Assembly: GCA_946902985.2 (NCBI GenBank)
Contig: OX336388.2
Span: 373,971,387-374,035,386, forward strand
From: Meconema thalassinum
Lineage: Eukaryota; Arthropoda; Insecta; Orthoptera; Tettigoniidae
Direction: 5' to 3'
Length of the DNA stretch: 64,000 nt
Shown: piece after piece, positions 21,194-31,514 of the stretch
Layout: every line of letters begins with the position of its first letter
Position numbering within the stretch: the stretch's first letter is position 1
Notes under the pieces: model-generated
The model's input: the letters and a program-made list of their open reading frames with translations, nothing else
Database searches by the model: none
What the model was told of the DNA's origin: nothing
Program-made: the position numbers and the translations under genes

Positions 21194-22026
21194 CAGGGTG
21201 TAACAAAAAGGTACGGCACTAAATGCAGGACGCATTCCTCAAACGTTGACGAAGAAACTATGTTATATGAACATGGGTCCGGAAACGCTTTGTTTCCATG
21301 TTACACCTCATTGTCTCCAACTTATTAATCATGGGAAACACACAAGAACAGAACGTTAGGATCATGGGGAACATGCACTCTTGGTTACGTCTGGTTACGT
21401 TGTCATTATCGTAGGTGCACCACCAGTTTTTGTTTTACATGGCCCTGTTGCCATGCGACTTAGCAGATGTGCCTTTAGCTGTGCGACAAAACCTGCACCT
21501 CATGCACGATGGAGCACCTCCTCACTTTAGTGTTAATATCCATTGGCTTCTAAATAACAGATTTTGTGACAGGTGGATAGGTAGAGGTGGACCAATTGCC
21601 TGGCCTACGCGCTCTCCGGACCTAAACCCACTGGACTTTTATTTGTGGGGATATTTGAAAGCTCGTGTGTATCGAACTCCTGTAGCAGATGTTCAGAGTC
21701 TGCGTGCCCGTATTATGGAAGGCTACGAAACCATACGCGATACTCCAGAGATACATCAGCGCATCCGAGATTCACTACGACGGTGGGTTGATGCATGCAT
21801 CAATGCGCACGGAAGGCATATTGAACATCTCCGGTGACAAAGAGCTGCATGTGGTATGCTGGTATGTTCTGTTCTTGTGTGTTTTTCATGATTTATGCGT
21901 TGGAGACAGTGAGGTATAACATGGAAACGAAGCGTTTCCGGACCCATGTTCATATAACATAATTTCTTCGTCTAAGAATGAGCAATGCGTCCTGCATTTT
22001 GTGCCGTACATTTTTGTTACACCCTG
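21194..22026 (+). mobile_element. Internally deleted mariner/Tc-type element with ~180-bp TIRs
   Basis: The ends start CAGGGTGTAACAAAAAGGTA (left) and the complement of TACATTTTTGTTACACCCTG (right), and match for about 180 bp with few differences. TA flanks both ends (21,192-21,193, 22,027-22,028). The 140-residue frame at 21,415-21,837 reads LHLMHDGAPPHFSVNIHWLL, PIAWPTRSPDLNPLDFYLWG and LKARVYRTPV. That is the C-terminal half of an IS630/mariner-superfamily transposase with the second acidic residue in HDGAPPH and the third in SPDLNPLD. The N-terminal HTH and first catalytic aspartate are gone. The surviving frame is open, which suggests a fairly young deletion derivative. Confidence 0.88.
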
Positions 22027-22029
22027 TAT

Positions 22030-22640
22030 ATTTGAAACCAAGCGAAAATGTTTCCAAAATACAAATTCTTATTCTATCACCAATCGAACGGAAGTACTGC
22101 AGTTCCATTATAGCAATTACGTGAGCCAGATATCGTTAAAAATGTGACACGCCTGAACTACGTAATGTAAAATCCCTAGCAGAGCTTGTTAGCCGGTGAC
22201 GCCATGCGAACACAACACACCTCCTGCTTCGTGGTGGCTGTCATCAGACGCTCATTTTCACGGTAGCTCTCACTCAGAAATCCCTCACAACATTGCGTAG
22301 CCTTGACAAAAGCCGCAGCTACCAAGACGTCAGCAGGAAAGAAAATCAATCTTGGCGAAATGGGAAATCTAAGAAGTCTCCTTTGATAAGTTATGATGTG
22401 ATAGTGAGCCTTATTGATATCTGATATCTCTAAGACATTCTGTAATCAACGTAGCTGAAGCATTTCGAGGGATAGGGTGGGTGTATCCACACAAAAGTTG
22501 GAAAACATATCAACGCAAATATATTGGGCTGTTACATAGATATACCTACAGTATGTAGCAGTAATAATAAATCCGTCAAACTAATACTAAATTTTATAAA
22601 ACGTATTGCGAGTTTAATAAGTTAATGGGCATGTTTTGAC
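22030..22640. other. Spacer, nothing recognised
   Basis: No domains, RNA boxes or inverted ends recognised. Confidence 0.4.
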
Positions 22641-22734
22641 CTAATCAATGAGTTTTTTTTTAAATCGTGTGGCCTCCTGAGAGGCCGAGTGCAGGTCTTT
22701 CTATTCGACACCCGTGGGCGATCTGCGCGTCGAG

Positions 22735-22960
22735 ATGAGAGATGGAATGGATGAAGATGAATGAAACTGGGCAAGGATGTGGAAGGAAGCGGCCGTGGCC
22801 TATCAGAAGGTACCGTTCCAGCATTTGCCTGGTGTTGAAAATGGGAAACCACGGAAAACTATTTCAAGGACGGCCGACGGTGGGGTTCGAACCCACGCGT
22901 CTACCGAGTCAGCAGAGAGCTTGGTCCCATGACCTAACGCTGTGCTTTAGCCAGCTCAAC
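22735..22960 (-). repeat. tRNA-derived SINE (family S4), copy 2
   Basis: The minus strand reads TGGGTTCGAACCCCACC (B box), and GGCAAATGCTGGAAC and CCACGGCCGCTTCC in the body. Immediately left (22,660-22,735) is CGTGTGGCCTCCTGAGAGGCC, the same 3' module found in the minus-strand SINE at 23,663-23,910, so this copy looks chimeric. Confidence 0.6.
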
Positions 22961-23074
22961 AATGAGATGCGTATATGTTTACCATATTGGTTAGTTAATG
23001 TTCATCAGTATTAAATATTTGTGTTTATTAATCCGCTTTTTGTCAATACTAAAATACCATATGTAGTTTATAAT

Positions 23075-24039
23075 TCCTCCCTATATTATTCTGCTAATGT
23101 TCCATTCCAGTTTTGTACCGAAAATGAGGTCCCATTAACACCAACCTACACATATGGGGTACCTACAGGTTCAGCATAACCCAATGCGTAAGTGAAACGC
23201 ACTCCTCTTTAAATGCCTCACAATTAAATAAATACCTTAAAACATGTATATTTACAATGAAATAATGAAAGAATGCAACACGGTAACCATGGTAACAGAA
23301 TCTCACAGGTCCATCTATTTCTGTAATTTAAGACGCAATGCAATTCCAATTATTACATTACTGTGAAAGTTTCCAGACGGTTATAAGGTTATCACTGAAC
23401 CAAATTAAGCTGTAAAATTCATCAATACGTACAGTACAATGCGCTTAAGGGTGTCAACGGGCACTCTAGAATTTTTCACGCAATTTTCACGTGTGAGTGT
23501 GGTACGAAAGGTCTTTTTCACCCGACTATAAAGGGTCTCGGAAAACCACATTTAAAGGCCCTTAAATTAACATTGTCTGTGATATTTCCAGAAAACTAAC
23601 TTCGCTCTGATATACCTATGAAGGAATGACAAACCCCTAACCACTGTACCAGTAGCTGAATTAATAATAATAATAATGACCGTGTGGCCTCCGGAGAGGC
23701 CGAGTGCAGGTCTTTCTAGTTGACGCCCGTGGTCGACCTGTGCGTTGTAATGAGGATGAAGTGATGATGAAGACGGCACCTACACCCAGTCCCCGAGCCA
23801 CGGGAATTAACCCCTGGGGATTAAAATCCCTGATGGCTCGGCCGGGAATCTAACCCGGGGCACTTTGGGCCAAAGCCTAGCGCGCTAACCATTTAGCCAC
23901 AGGGCCGGACAGCTGAATTGATAAAGTCTGATTATTCATACCAAGGATAAAACAGTCATAGCATTCATGATTGAGATTTTGGAAGTGTACTCTTTACAAC
24001 TAGAATATTCACGGGCGAAGCCGCGACGGATAATGCTAG
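23075..24039 (+). mobile_element. Helitron-like non-autonomous insert
   Basis: The right end is CACGGGCGAAGCCGCGACGG followed by ATAATGCTAG, a GGCGAAGCC stem-loop just ahead of a terminal CTAG, with T after it. That is the 3' end style of insect Helitrons (hairpin plus CTRR, insertion between A and T). The left end TCCTCCCTATATTATT resembles Helitron 5' ends that start TC. The insert interrupts the left arm of the enclosing inverted repeat exactly where the right arm is continuous, which locates both borders within a few bases. No Rep/helicase coding is present. A minus-strand SINE sits inside. Confidence 0.65.
23663..23910 (-). repeat. tRNA-derived SINE (family S7) with 9-bp target duplication
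   Basis: The minus-strand head has GTGGCTAAATGGTTAGCG (A box) and GGGTTAGATTCCCGG (B box). The 3' end is (ATT)n, seen as AATAATAATAATAA on the plus strand. AGCTGAATT occurs on both sides (23,654-23,662 and 23,911-23,919). Confidence 0.85.
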
Positions 24040-24237
24040 TTATTATTATTATTATTTAAACGAACATGATTTAATACACAATGATATCTTCATCAGCGTT
24101 CAAATTAGCAGCGTTTAACATTAATAAAATAAGAATTGATATCTTTACAAATAATTTGATTAAAATTGATGTTCTAAATACATCTTTTTTATTTCAAAGA
24201 TTGAAAAAAGTTGCTTCTACAGTAAACTGGAGTTGCG

Positions 24238-24459
24238 ATGGATTGTGGTGAACTGATACAGGTACAAACTTCTAGCTCAGACATGTCTACACAGGATTCG
24301 GCGCATGGCTTTCACTGGAAGATCTGCACGACTGACGGCCACCACACACCGGATGAACACTGCAAATGCCAACTGTGTGGAATGAACTGTGCGCAGTTCC
24401 ACCTGAGGAACTGCTCTAAAAGAACTGTTACACTCGCCAATTACGCTAAAGACCTGTAA
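24238..24459 (+). CDS. Unrecognised 73-residue cysteine/histidine-rich frame
   Basis: The frame starts MDCGELIQVQ and contains HWKICTTDGHH, then CKCQLCGMNC and FHLRNCSKRT. The spacing C-x2-C with a later H-x3-C could bind zinc, but I cannot name a family. It lies inside the inverted-arm element, between the left arm and the LINE, and is preceded by an acceptor-like TTGCTTCTACAG at about 24,211-24,222. It could be a decayed exon of the carrier element. Support for real coding is weak. Confidence 0.25.
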   Translation: MDCGELIQVQTSSSDMSTQDSAHGFHWKICTTDGHHTPDEHCKCQLCGMNCAQFHLRNCSKRTVTLANYAKDL

Positions 24460-24945
24460 ATTCATATCAATAAGCCTTATGTGCACATTGTGCATTGTAT
24501 ATAATAAATAACGTACGGTAATTGATACATTGTGGATTTAGCGGAGGAGGAAGAGGAACTAAAAATAACAGCTAAAGTTCTAAAAGAAGAAGCACAAAGA
24601 GTGGGTCTGAGGATCAATCAAGATAAGACAGAGTATATGATTGTAACCAGAGACCTCTCTGGGGCGAGCCTCAGCTACCAGGCGGGTCACAGGTGGCGGA
24701 TAGTGAATGGCCCTCAGATATGGGGGTTAGCTGCGAATACGGAGAAATCCTAATAAGCAGTCCCGGACCGAGGTGGCAGGATAAGGGAGCGTGGGAGGAA
24801 TACACTCAACAAATACCATACGAGCTCAATGCTGATCCTGTGACATGGCGAGCAAGCACCGCCAGTAAATAAGTGCTGCCCCTGCTGCCTTGCAGGTAGG
24901 GTCGCACCCCAAAGGCTTAGGGAAGGCAAACCCTAACAGAAAACC

Positions 24946-26101
24946 ATGGGTAGAGGGAGCTCTGTAAAGCGAAGTGAAGCCAGTCTCTCTATGGGAGTAA
25001 ACCCTACACAAATCCTGGCCATCCAGGTTGGGGGTTGGGCGTCGGGCCGACAACCCTCGCTGTTAAAAACGATTGTTACGAAACACTCAAAACAAGCCTC
25101 GGAGATGGATTCATATGTTGACGGACATGGCAAAGGACAAGGACTACGATACAAACATTTACGGATGGGGACGTGGAATATCAGAACGCTGAATGCACCA
25201 GGAGCAGTGAAGGCATTGGATGAGGAGTTGTGCAATTATAATATGGATGTGGTTGCCTTACAGGAGATCAGATGGAAAGAGGAAGGCATACAGAAGGGAG
25301 ATAACTACAATATATTTCACAGTGGGACTGGAGGAACAAAAGAGCAACTTGGAACAGGAATAGCAGTCAACAATAAAACAGTGCACGCTGTGGTTAAATA
25401 TGATGCAATCACCGAAAGGCTCTGCTACGTGAGAATGAAGGGAAGGTTTCAGAGCATGACCATCCTCGCTGTACATGCCCCTACAGAAGAAAAGGACGAC
25501 GAGGAAAATGACTGCTTTTATGAAATGACTGAACGAGTATACGACGGAATGCCGCAATACGACATGAAAATGGTGATAGGGGACGCAAACGCAAAAGTTG
25601 GTGTTGATACTGCAAATAGAGGTGTGAGCGGGGCCGCACACCCTACACAAGGAGTCTAATGATAATGGGGTAAGGCTGTTAACATTTGCACCTGCAAAGG
25701 ACATGAAGATCGGCAGCACAATGTTCCCACACAAGAATATTCACCTAGGAACGTGGAACGCTCCAGGAGGGTGGTATACCAACCAGATTGACCACGTTTT
25801 GGTGGATTCAAGACATGCAAGTGGAATCGAGGATGTCAGAGCAGTACGAGGAGCAGAAGTGGGAAGTGATCACAATCTGGTATTAATTAAAGTGAAACAA
25901 AGAATATCACGAGAGAGGATGACGAAAGCAGGCACACTAAAAGGCAAAATAGGCGTAAGCCTACTGGAAAATGAGGAAATACGAAGTGAGTACCGGATAA
26001 AGCTACAAAATCGTTTTCAAGCTCTGGAGGAGCTAGAAGAAGGAGAAAGGAAAGAGAGGAAGGGAAAGATAACAGCTGGGAAATATTCAAATCCATTGTG
26101 A
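24946..26101 (+). pseudogene. LINE L-B endonuclease region
   Basis: The first frame (24,946-25,659) gives MGTWNIRTLNAPGAVKALDE, VVALQEIRWKEEG, GTGIAVNN, ILAVHAPTEEKDDEEND and MVIGDANAKVG. These are the APE endonuclease blocks (WNIRTL, QEIRW, Y/HAPT, GD.NA+.G). A frameshift near 25,640 moves the reading to 25,703-26,101, with WYTNQIDHVLVDSRHASGIE and EVGSDHNLVLIKV, the last APE motif (SDH). Such an enzyme would nick target DNA to prime reverse transcription. A second shift near 26,090 leads to the linker and RT. The nearest start is the ATG at 24,946, after the conserved 5' leader. With shifts it cannot make one protein. Confidence 0.88.
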
Positions 26102-28105
26102 CTGAGACTGCAAAGGAACACCTAAAGAGGAAAGAAAATAAAGGACAGGACAAGATATGGTTCAGTGAGGAGTGCAAAGAGGCGATTAAAAAGAGAAAGA
26201 AGTACAAACAGAGGATGCTAGATAACGACACCCCACAATCCAGAGAAGAATACGTGGAGGCAGCGAGGGAAACAAGGAAAGTAATACGCAAAGAAAAGAG
26301 GCAGTTCATCAACAAGCAACTGGAAAAAGCTGAAGAAGACAGAAACAAGAACAATGTAAGGGAATTCTATAGGTATGCAAGGTATTTCAAGACGGGGTAC
26401 AGGCCAAGAATCGTAGCGATGGAAAGCAATGAAGGTGATTTGGTGGCTGGTCAAGAAGAGGGCTAGAAGTTATGGAAGGACTATTTTGAAGAATTGTTGA
26501 ATGTCCCTGAGGGAAAAGAAGTGACTGAGGAAACAAAGGCATATGAAGGATCCCAACCAAATGTGGAGGAGCCTACAATAAAGGAAATGGATGAAGCTCT
26601 AAAGCAAATGAAGAACAGCAAAGCTCCAGGAACCGACGGCATGGCAATAGAACTGCTAAAACAAGGTGGAGAAGCATGCAGAAAAGCACTGTATCGATTG
26701 ATACTGCAAGTATGGAGAAATGAAAAGATGCCCAATGAATGGCAACAAGCAGTAATATGCCCAATATATAAGAAAGGAAAAATAACCAAGTGTGCGAATT
26801 ACAGGGGCATATCATTATTATGTAGCGCATACAAGATTCTTGCGCGCATTCCCTTACATAGGCTACTACCATACATAGAGGAAAATCTTGAAGAACACCA
26901 GGCCGGTTTCCGGAAAGGCATGTCAACAACAGACCAAATATTCATACTCACAAGTCAGACAGATAATTGAAAAGACGTGGGAATTTGATAAGAAGGTATA
27001 CTGCCTATTCATTGACTTCAAAAAGGCCTATGATAGTGTCAACAGAGAAAGCATCTGGAGGATAATGGAAGAATCGGGAATACCTTCGAAACTGATCGGG
27101 CTGACAAGAATGTGCATTGAGAAAACGGAATGTAAAGTGAGAGTTGAAGGCAGGGTATCTGAATGCTTTACTGTGGAGACGGGTGTCAAACAGGGAGATT
27201 GCATATCGCCCAGCCTGTTTAACTTGGTTTTGGAAAAAGCACTAAAAAGAGCATCATCGATTGGAAGAGATACGATTGTAGGTGGTGAAGTGAAACTCTT
27301 AGCGTTTGCCGATGACATTGTGGTTTTAGCGGAGGAGGAAGAGGAACTAAAAATAACAGCTAAAGTTCTAATAGAAGAAGCACAAAGAGTGGGTCTGAGG
27401 ATCAATCAAGATAAGACAGAGTATATGATTGTAACCAGAAACAATGAAGAGGAAACATAGGGAGTACTGGCAATAGAAGATATGGAATTTAGGAAGACTA
27501 GGTCTTTCAAATACCTAGGAAGTACAGTCAATGCCAACAACAACATGGAGTAGGAAGTAATGAACCGGCTAAAATCTGCAGAGAGGTGTCTCTTTTCAAT
27601 GAATAAACTATTTACCAGCAGGCTATTAACGAAAACAACGAAACTCCGCATTTACAAGACAATCGTGCGACCAGTATTAATGTATGGGGCGGAAACATGG
27701 ACACTGAGCAAGAAAATGGAGAGAAAAATTATTACTTTTGAAAACAAGGTATTAAGAAAAGTTTTTGGGCCAGTATCTGAAAATGGAATCTTTAGAAGAA
27801 GAAAAAATATTGAAATACACACGCTGTTTAATGAACCCGATGTGACAGCTGTAATAAAGAGCAGAAGAATTGAATGGCTGGGACATGTCCTGAGAAGAGA
27901 AGGGAAAATGGTAAAGACAGTGCTAGAAGGGAAGCCACAAGGTACGAGACCCCTGGGTAGACCAAAACTGAGGTGGATGGATGGAGTCAAGAAAGACCTG
28001 GAGACACTGGGAGCCAACGAGAACATGGCTAGCAACAGAGACCAATGGAAGAGGCTAAAGAGTGAGGCAATGAACCGACTTCGGTTCGTGTGGCCAACGA
28101 AGTAA
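26098..28105 (+). pseudogene. LINE L-B reverse transcriptase region
   Basis: A basic linker (26,098-26,466, ending at an in-frame TAG) runs into the RT: MKNSKAPGTDGMAIELLKQG, NEWQQAVICPIYKKG, NYRGISLLCSAYKILA, HQAGFRKGMSTTDQIF, then after a frameshift near 26,950 YCLFIDFKKAYDSVNRESIW, VKQGDCISPSLFNLVLEKAL and LLAFADDIVVLAEEEE. FADD is the catalytic motif. Two further in-frame TAGs (27,458 and 27,551) precede MYGAETWTLSKKMERKI, LRKVFGPVSENGIFRRRKN, RRIEWLGHVLRREGKM and LGRPKLRWMDGVKKDL, ending at 28,105. All RT blocks are present, but at least one frameshift and three stops make it inactive. Confidence 0.9.
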
Positions 28106-28268
28106 GTAAGTAAGTAAGTAAGTAAGTAATTGAGACCTCTAACAATGACATCCACCAAAATCGCAAACTCACTTTTCGACCAACTCTCGCTGCATTTATT
28201 CGAATACAGTAGCTTTAAAAACATGTATACACCCCACAAGGACCCAACACTTTCGCGCTGATATATGA

Positions 28269-28625
28269 ATGATTCCCTGTATTGCAAGTTCCACTCGAAC
28301 CAAATGCTATGCTTCTTGTGTCAAGCAGGTTATATTAGCATCGGAGTTGAAAATGAATGGTATTGTTCTGACGTTAAATTGTACCTTGAAAAACAAATGC
28401 TCTTGGCGTTATTACAATGTATGGCCTGGTTGTGATGCTCATATCATCTATAGACTTATTATGTTATATGTGCTTACAAGTGCACATGTTGGCTGTATAT
28501 TTAGAGGTGACTGAAATTATTAAGTGATTTAATTATTGAGATAATCTTAATTCAATATCATTGCTTTCTGATAACAATATAGGGTACTTTATGAGTAGGT
28601 TATAATTTTGTGAGAATTTGAAATA
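28269..28625 (+). other. Segment between the LINE and the right arm
   Basis: A frame at 28,269-28,514 has several cysteines but no family I know. It probably belongs to the 1.2-kb carrier element. Confidence 0.3.
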
Positions 28626-28829
28626 AAATAAAAATATTTGTTTGTTCGTAACTTTAATTGTAAGCAAATTATTTGTAAGGATATCCCTTTTTGTTATATT
28701 AATGTTAAACGCTATTAATTAGAACGCTGACGAAGTTATCATTGTGTATTGAAACGTGTTCGTTTAAATAATAATAATAAACTACATATTTTAGTATTGA
28801 CAAGGCGGATTATATATCATACTGTATAT

Positions 28830-29270
28830 ATTTACTAAATAAAGAGGTTTTATTCTGCTCAATTAAATTAAATATAAATCTAATCTATATGTAACTATGT
28901 ATAATAGGAAATGGATATACTTACATTAAAAATAATAATAATAATAATAAGTTTGTCGTAATGCGACAGCCAGTTAGGAGGAGGCTGTTTTGCCATAACC
29001 CTGGAACAATAATGTGCATATCCAACGAAACACATTTTATAGCATCGACATTCATTTTTCATTATTTTGTTGATGGCGAAAGACTGTATCAATAACTATA
29101 CAATATGTAGTAGCAGAAAAGTTGTTTACTCCACTAAGGACTAAAGTAAAATTAACAAGCAGTATCGTTGCTAGCTGAATATGATCTAAAACTAGCTGAA
29201 TATGTCCTAGAAACTAGCTGAATATGCCCTGAAAAGACGACGTCGATTTTGATCCGATGACGGCAAATGC
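28830..29270. other. AT-rich spacer with (AAT)n
   Basis: (AAT)n at about 28,929-28,949. At 29,170-29,235 the phrase ACTAGCTGAATATG.CCT repeats three times about 25 bp apart. No gene seen. Confidence 0.5.
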
Positions 29271-29356
29271 CACCTGGGGGATATTAGATGTACTGATAAG
29301 GGTTTCAACGCCGTCCGCCACCAGATAGCGTAGTGACTTAGCTACCAGAGCGTAAT

Positions 29357-30091
29357 ATGTGTCTACCATTTAATAGGGTAAGGTCACAGGCATACGGCTC
29401 ATTGTGGTGCGAACGTGTGAAGCAAGCAGGAACAATGCCACGGAGACGCACTCCTGCTTCCTACAGCCAACTGAGCGAGTTTGAAAAGGGCAAAATTGCG
29501 GCCTTCTCAGTGGCGGGATGGTCCTTTCGGGGAATTGCCACACAAATTGGACGTCCTGTGTCCGTGCAACAATGCTGGTATCAGTGGTCACGTGAACATT
29601 CTCACACCCATAGACGAGGTTCTGAACGCACGCAGCACTAACGTCCGCCAGGATCGTCGTATTGTAAAGGCAGCCATGGCAGAGCGAATCGGATACTAGC
29701 AGTGGGACTACGGGCACGCAAACCTCTAGCCCGTCTTCCACTCACGCCACAGCATCGACGTGCACGGCTCGACTGGTACCGTCAGAGGATCACTTGGAAG
29801 ATGGAATGGCGCGCCGTGGTCTTCGGCGATGAAAGCAGTTTCTGCCTGCACGCAAGTGATGGACGTTGGCGCGATCGACGTAGACCTGGTGAGCGCTGAC
29901 TCGTAGAGTGCATTCGTCCAAGACACACCGGCCCCACCCCAGGCCTTATGGTCTGGGGTGCGATAAGTTACAACTCTCGTTCACCTTTGGTGTTTGTGGA
30001 GGGAACGCTAATCAGCGCTCGGTACGTGCAGGATGTTGTTAGACCCGTTATTTTGCCGTTCTTCCAATAGGAAGGGGATGTGTTGTTCCAA
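29357..30091 (+). pseudogene. Tc1-type transposase, truncated before the second catalytic aspartate
   Basis: The N-terminus is MPRRRTPASYSQLSEFEKGK, AGWSFRGIATQIGRPVS, CWYQWSREH, a Tc1 paired-like helix-turn-helix (start ATG at 29,435 within the longer frame). A shift leads to NVRQDRRIVKAAMAERIGY, then back to PLARLPLTPQHRRARLDWYR and EWRAVVFGDESSFCL (first aspartate in FGDES), RWRDRRRPGER, a stop, PTPGLMVWGAISY, ARYVQDVVRPVILPFF, a stop and EGDVLFQ. A complete Tc1 protein would continue with the DNARPH block, but a type A element starts here at 30,092. Shifts and two stops make it dead. The enzyme would have moved a Tc1 transposon by cut and paste. Confidence 0.88.
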
Positions 30092-30776
30092 TTTTCAAAT
30101 TCGCTTGGCCGCCAGGATCGTTTTGTAGTTAACCGGTTTTTGAAAGTCTTATAGATGAACTTCCAGTAGTGCCCTTTATCTTCGTACAAAATTTCAGTGT
30201 GATACCGCTAATAGTTTCAGAGATATAGAATGCCGGTGAAATATTTCGCACATCCGCCATCTTGTGGTTATGTAAACAATTGAACCAAGTTAGATGTCGG
30301 TGCATTACAATGTGTATAAACATATACTGTAGGCCTACCAAGTTTTATTGCGTTTGGTTGCTTAAATCGCGAGAAACGTCTATTTAAAAGTCAAAAATTC
30401 GCGTGGCCGCCATGTTCTTTTTGTAGTTACCAGTTTTTCAAAAGTCACATAGGTGAATTTCTAGTAGTTCTCTTTATCACCGTAAAAAATCCAGGGTGAT
30501 ATCTGTAATAGTTACGGAGATATTGAATGCTGGTGAAATATTTCGCACAGCCGCCATGTTGAATTGGTGAGACGTAACAAAATTTGAAGGGCACGGTCTG
30601 GGTCGTCCGGAATAGTGCTATGAACTTACCGAGTTTCATTGAAATCACTCCAGCCGTTTAGACGTTATTATTATTAGACACACACACTCCTCACTCACTC
30701 ACACACACACACACACACGTACGCGGACAAAAGGTGATCTCATTAGCCTATTTTTTCAAAATTGAAAATAGGCTAA
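30092..30776 (+). mobile_element. Tandem-unit element type A, copy 3 (5'-truncated)
   Basis: It begins inside a unit (AAATTCGCTTGGCCGCC) abutting the Tc1 frame and ends with a (CA)n tract, GGACAAAAGGTGATCTC and the AGCCTATTTTTTC...GAAAATAGGCTAA hairpin. Units alternate the TTCGC.TGGCCGCC and TTCGCACA.CCGCC types. A LINE L-A copy follows directly. Confidence 0.75.
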
Positions 30777-31435
30777 TAATGGAATGCAGGCGAAAGAAAT
30801 CAGAAATCCCCATGGACGTGAAATTGGCTGGTGGAAAGCTAAAGGAAGTAGGAGACTTCTGTTACTTAGGAAGCAAATTAACCAGTAATGGACAAAGCAA
30901 AGAAGTTATAGAAAGTAGGTTGGCTCAGGCAAGGAAAGCATTTCTACAGAAAAGGAATCTGTTGGCATCGAATATAGATTTTGGTATTAGGAAGACATTT
31001 TTGAAAGCCTTTGTCTGGAGCGCGGCGCTATATGGAAGTGAAAATTGGACTCTTGGCGCAGTAGAAAAGAGGAGAATAGAAGCATTTGAAATGTGGTGTT
31101 ACAGGAGAATGATGAAGATCAGATGGTAGATAGGGTTACAAACGAAGAGCTACTAAGACGCGTGGGAGAGAAGAGATATTTCTGGCGACTGCTAATGAAG
31201 AGAAGAGATAGGTTGGTGGGACATTTACTAAGACACCGAGGAATAGCAAGCCTAGTTATGGAAGGAAGGGTCGAGGAAAAGAACGGTTAGAATATCTAAA
31301 GTTAGAATATCTTAAACAGATTGCTCGGATGTAGAGATGAAACGATTAGCTCAGGACAGGGTGGCATGGAGTGCTACATCAAACCTGTCAAAAGACTGTA
31401 GATTCAATCAATAACAACACCACCACCACAACTCA
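30777..31435 (+). pseudogene. LINE 3' remnant (family L-A), copy 2
   Basis: The reading gives KLAGGKLKEVGDFCYLGSKL, SNGQSKEVIESRLAQARKAF, FLKAFVWSAALYGSENWTLG, FEMWCYRRMMKIRW, a frameshift, DRVTNEELLRRVGEKRYFWR and RDRLVGHLLRHRGIASLVME. The tail is AAAAGACTGTAGATTCAATC followed by AACAACACCACC. It is 5'-truncated with one clear frameshift, and is close to the minus-strand copies at 13,812 and 54,020. It begins exactly at the 3' border of a type A element. Confidence 0.85.
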
Positions 31436-31514
31436 ATTTTTTTTAAAAAAAGTACAAAATATAGCCAAATATGACGTTATATCACTAAACTGAGCAAAAT
31501 ATGACATACACACC

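Larger units (their letters stand above)
24526..28130 (+). mobile_element. Near full-length RTE-like LINE (family L-B), broken
   Basis: From about 24,655 a 5' untranslated region leads into an APE-type endonuclease and then an RT, ending in an (AAGT)n tail at 28,101-28,128. Upstream, 24,526-24,652 is a near copy of the RT segment at 27,315-27,439, so the element has a chimeric 5' end. GTAATTGATAC at 24,518-24,528 and GTAATTGAGAC at 28,126-28,136 look like a target duplication enclosing the whole unit, though part of it overlaps the tail. It is the most complete autonomous element in the window. Confidence 0.85.
23028..28825. mobile_element. Composite element bounded by ~200-bp inverted arms
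   Basis: Outer arms: AATCCGCTTTTTGTCAATAC near 23,030 is mirrored by GTATTGACAAGGCGGATT near 28,795-28,812. Inner arms: TTTAAACGAACATGATTTAA, TACACAATGATATCTTC, AGCGTTTAACATTAATA and ACAAATAATTTG at about 24,055-24,170 are mirrored at about 28,630-28,767. The right arm is continuous. The left arm is split by the Helitron-like insert at about 23,075-24,039. A broken LINE lies between the arms. With the nested pieces removed, the carrier would be about 1.2 kb. No transposase is recognised, and inverted rather than direct repeats argue against an LTR element. Confidence 0.65.

Noticed and set aside
25258..28287. Long minus-strand frames across the LINE
   Set aside because: They are antisense shadows of the endonuclease and RT reading frames.
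24053..28770. An LTR retrotransposon around the RT
   Set aside because: The flanking repeats are inverted, not direct, and the RT is of the APE-LINE type with a microsatellite tail.
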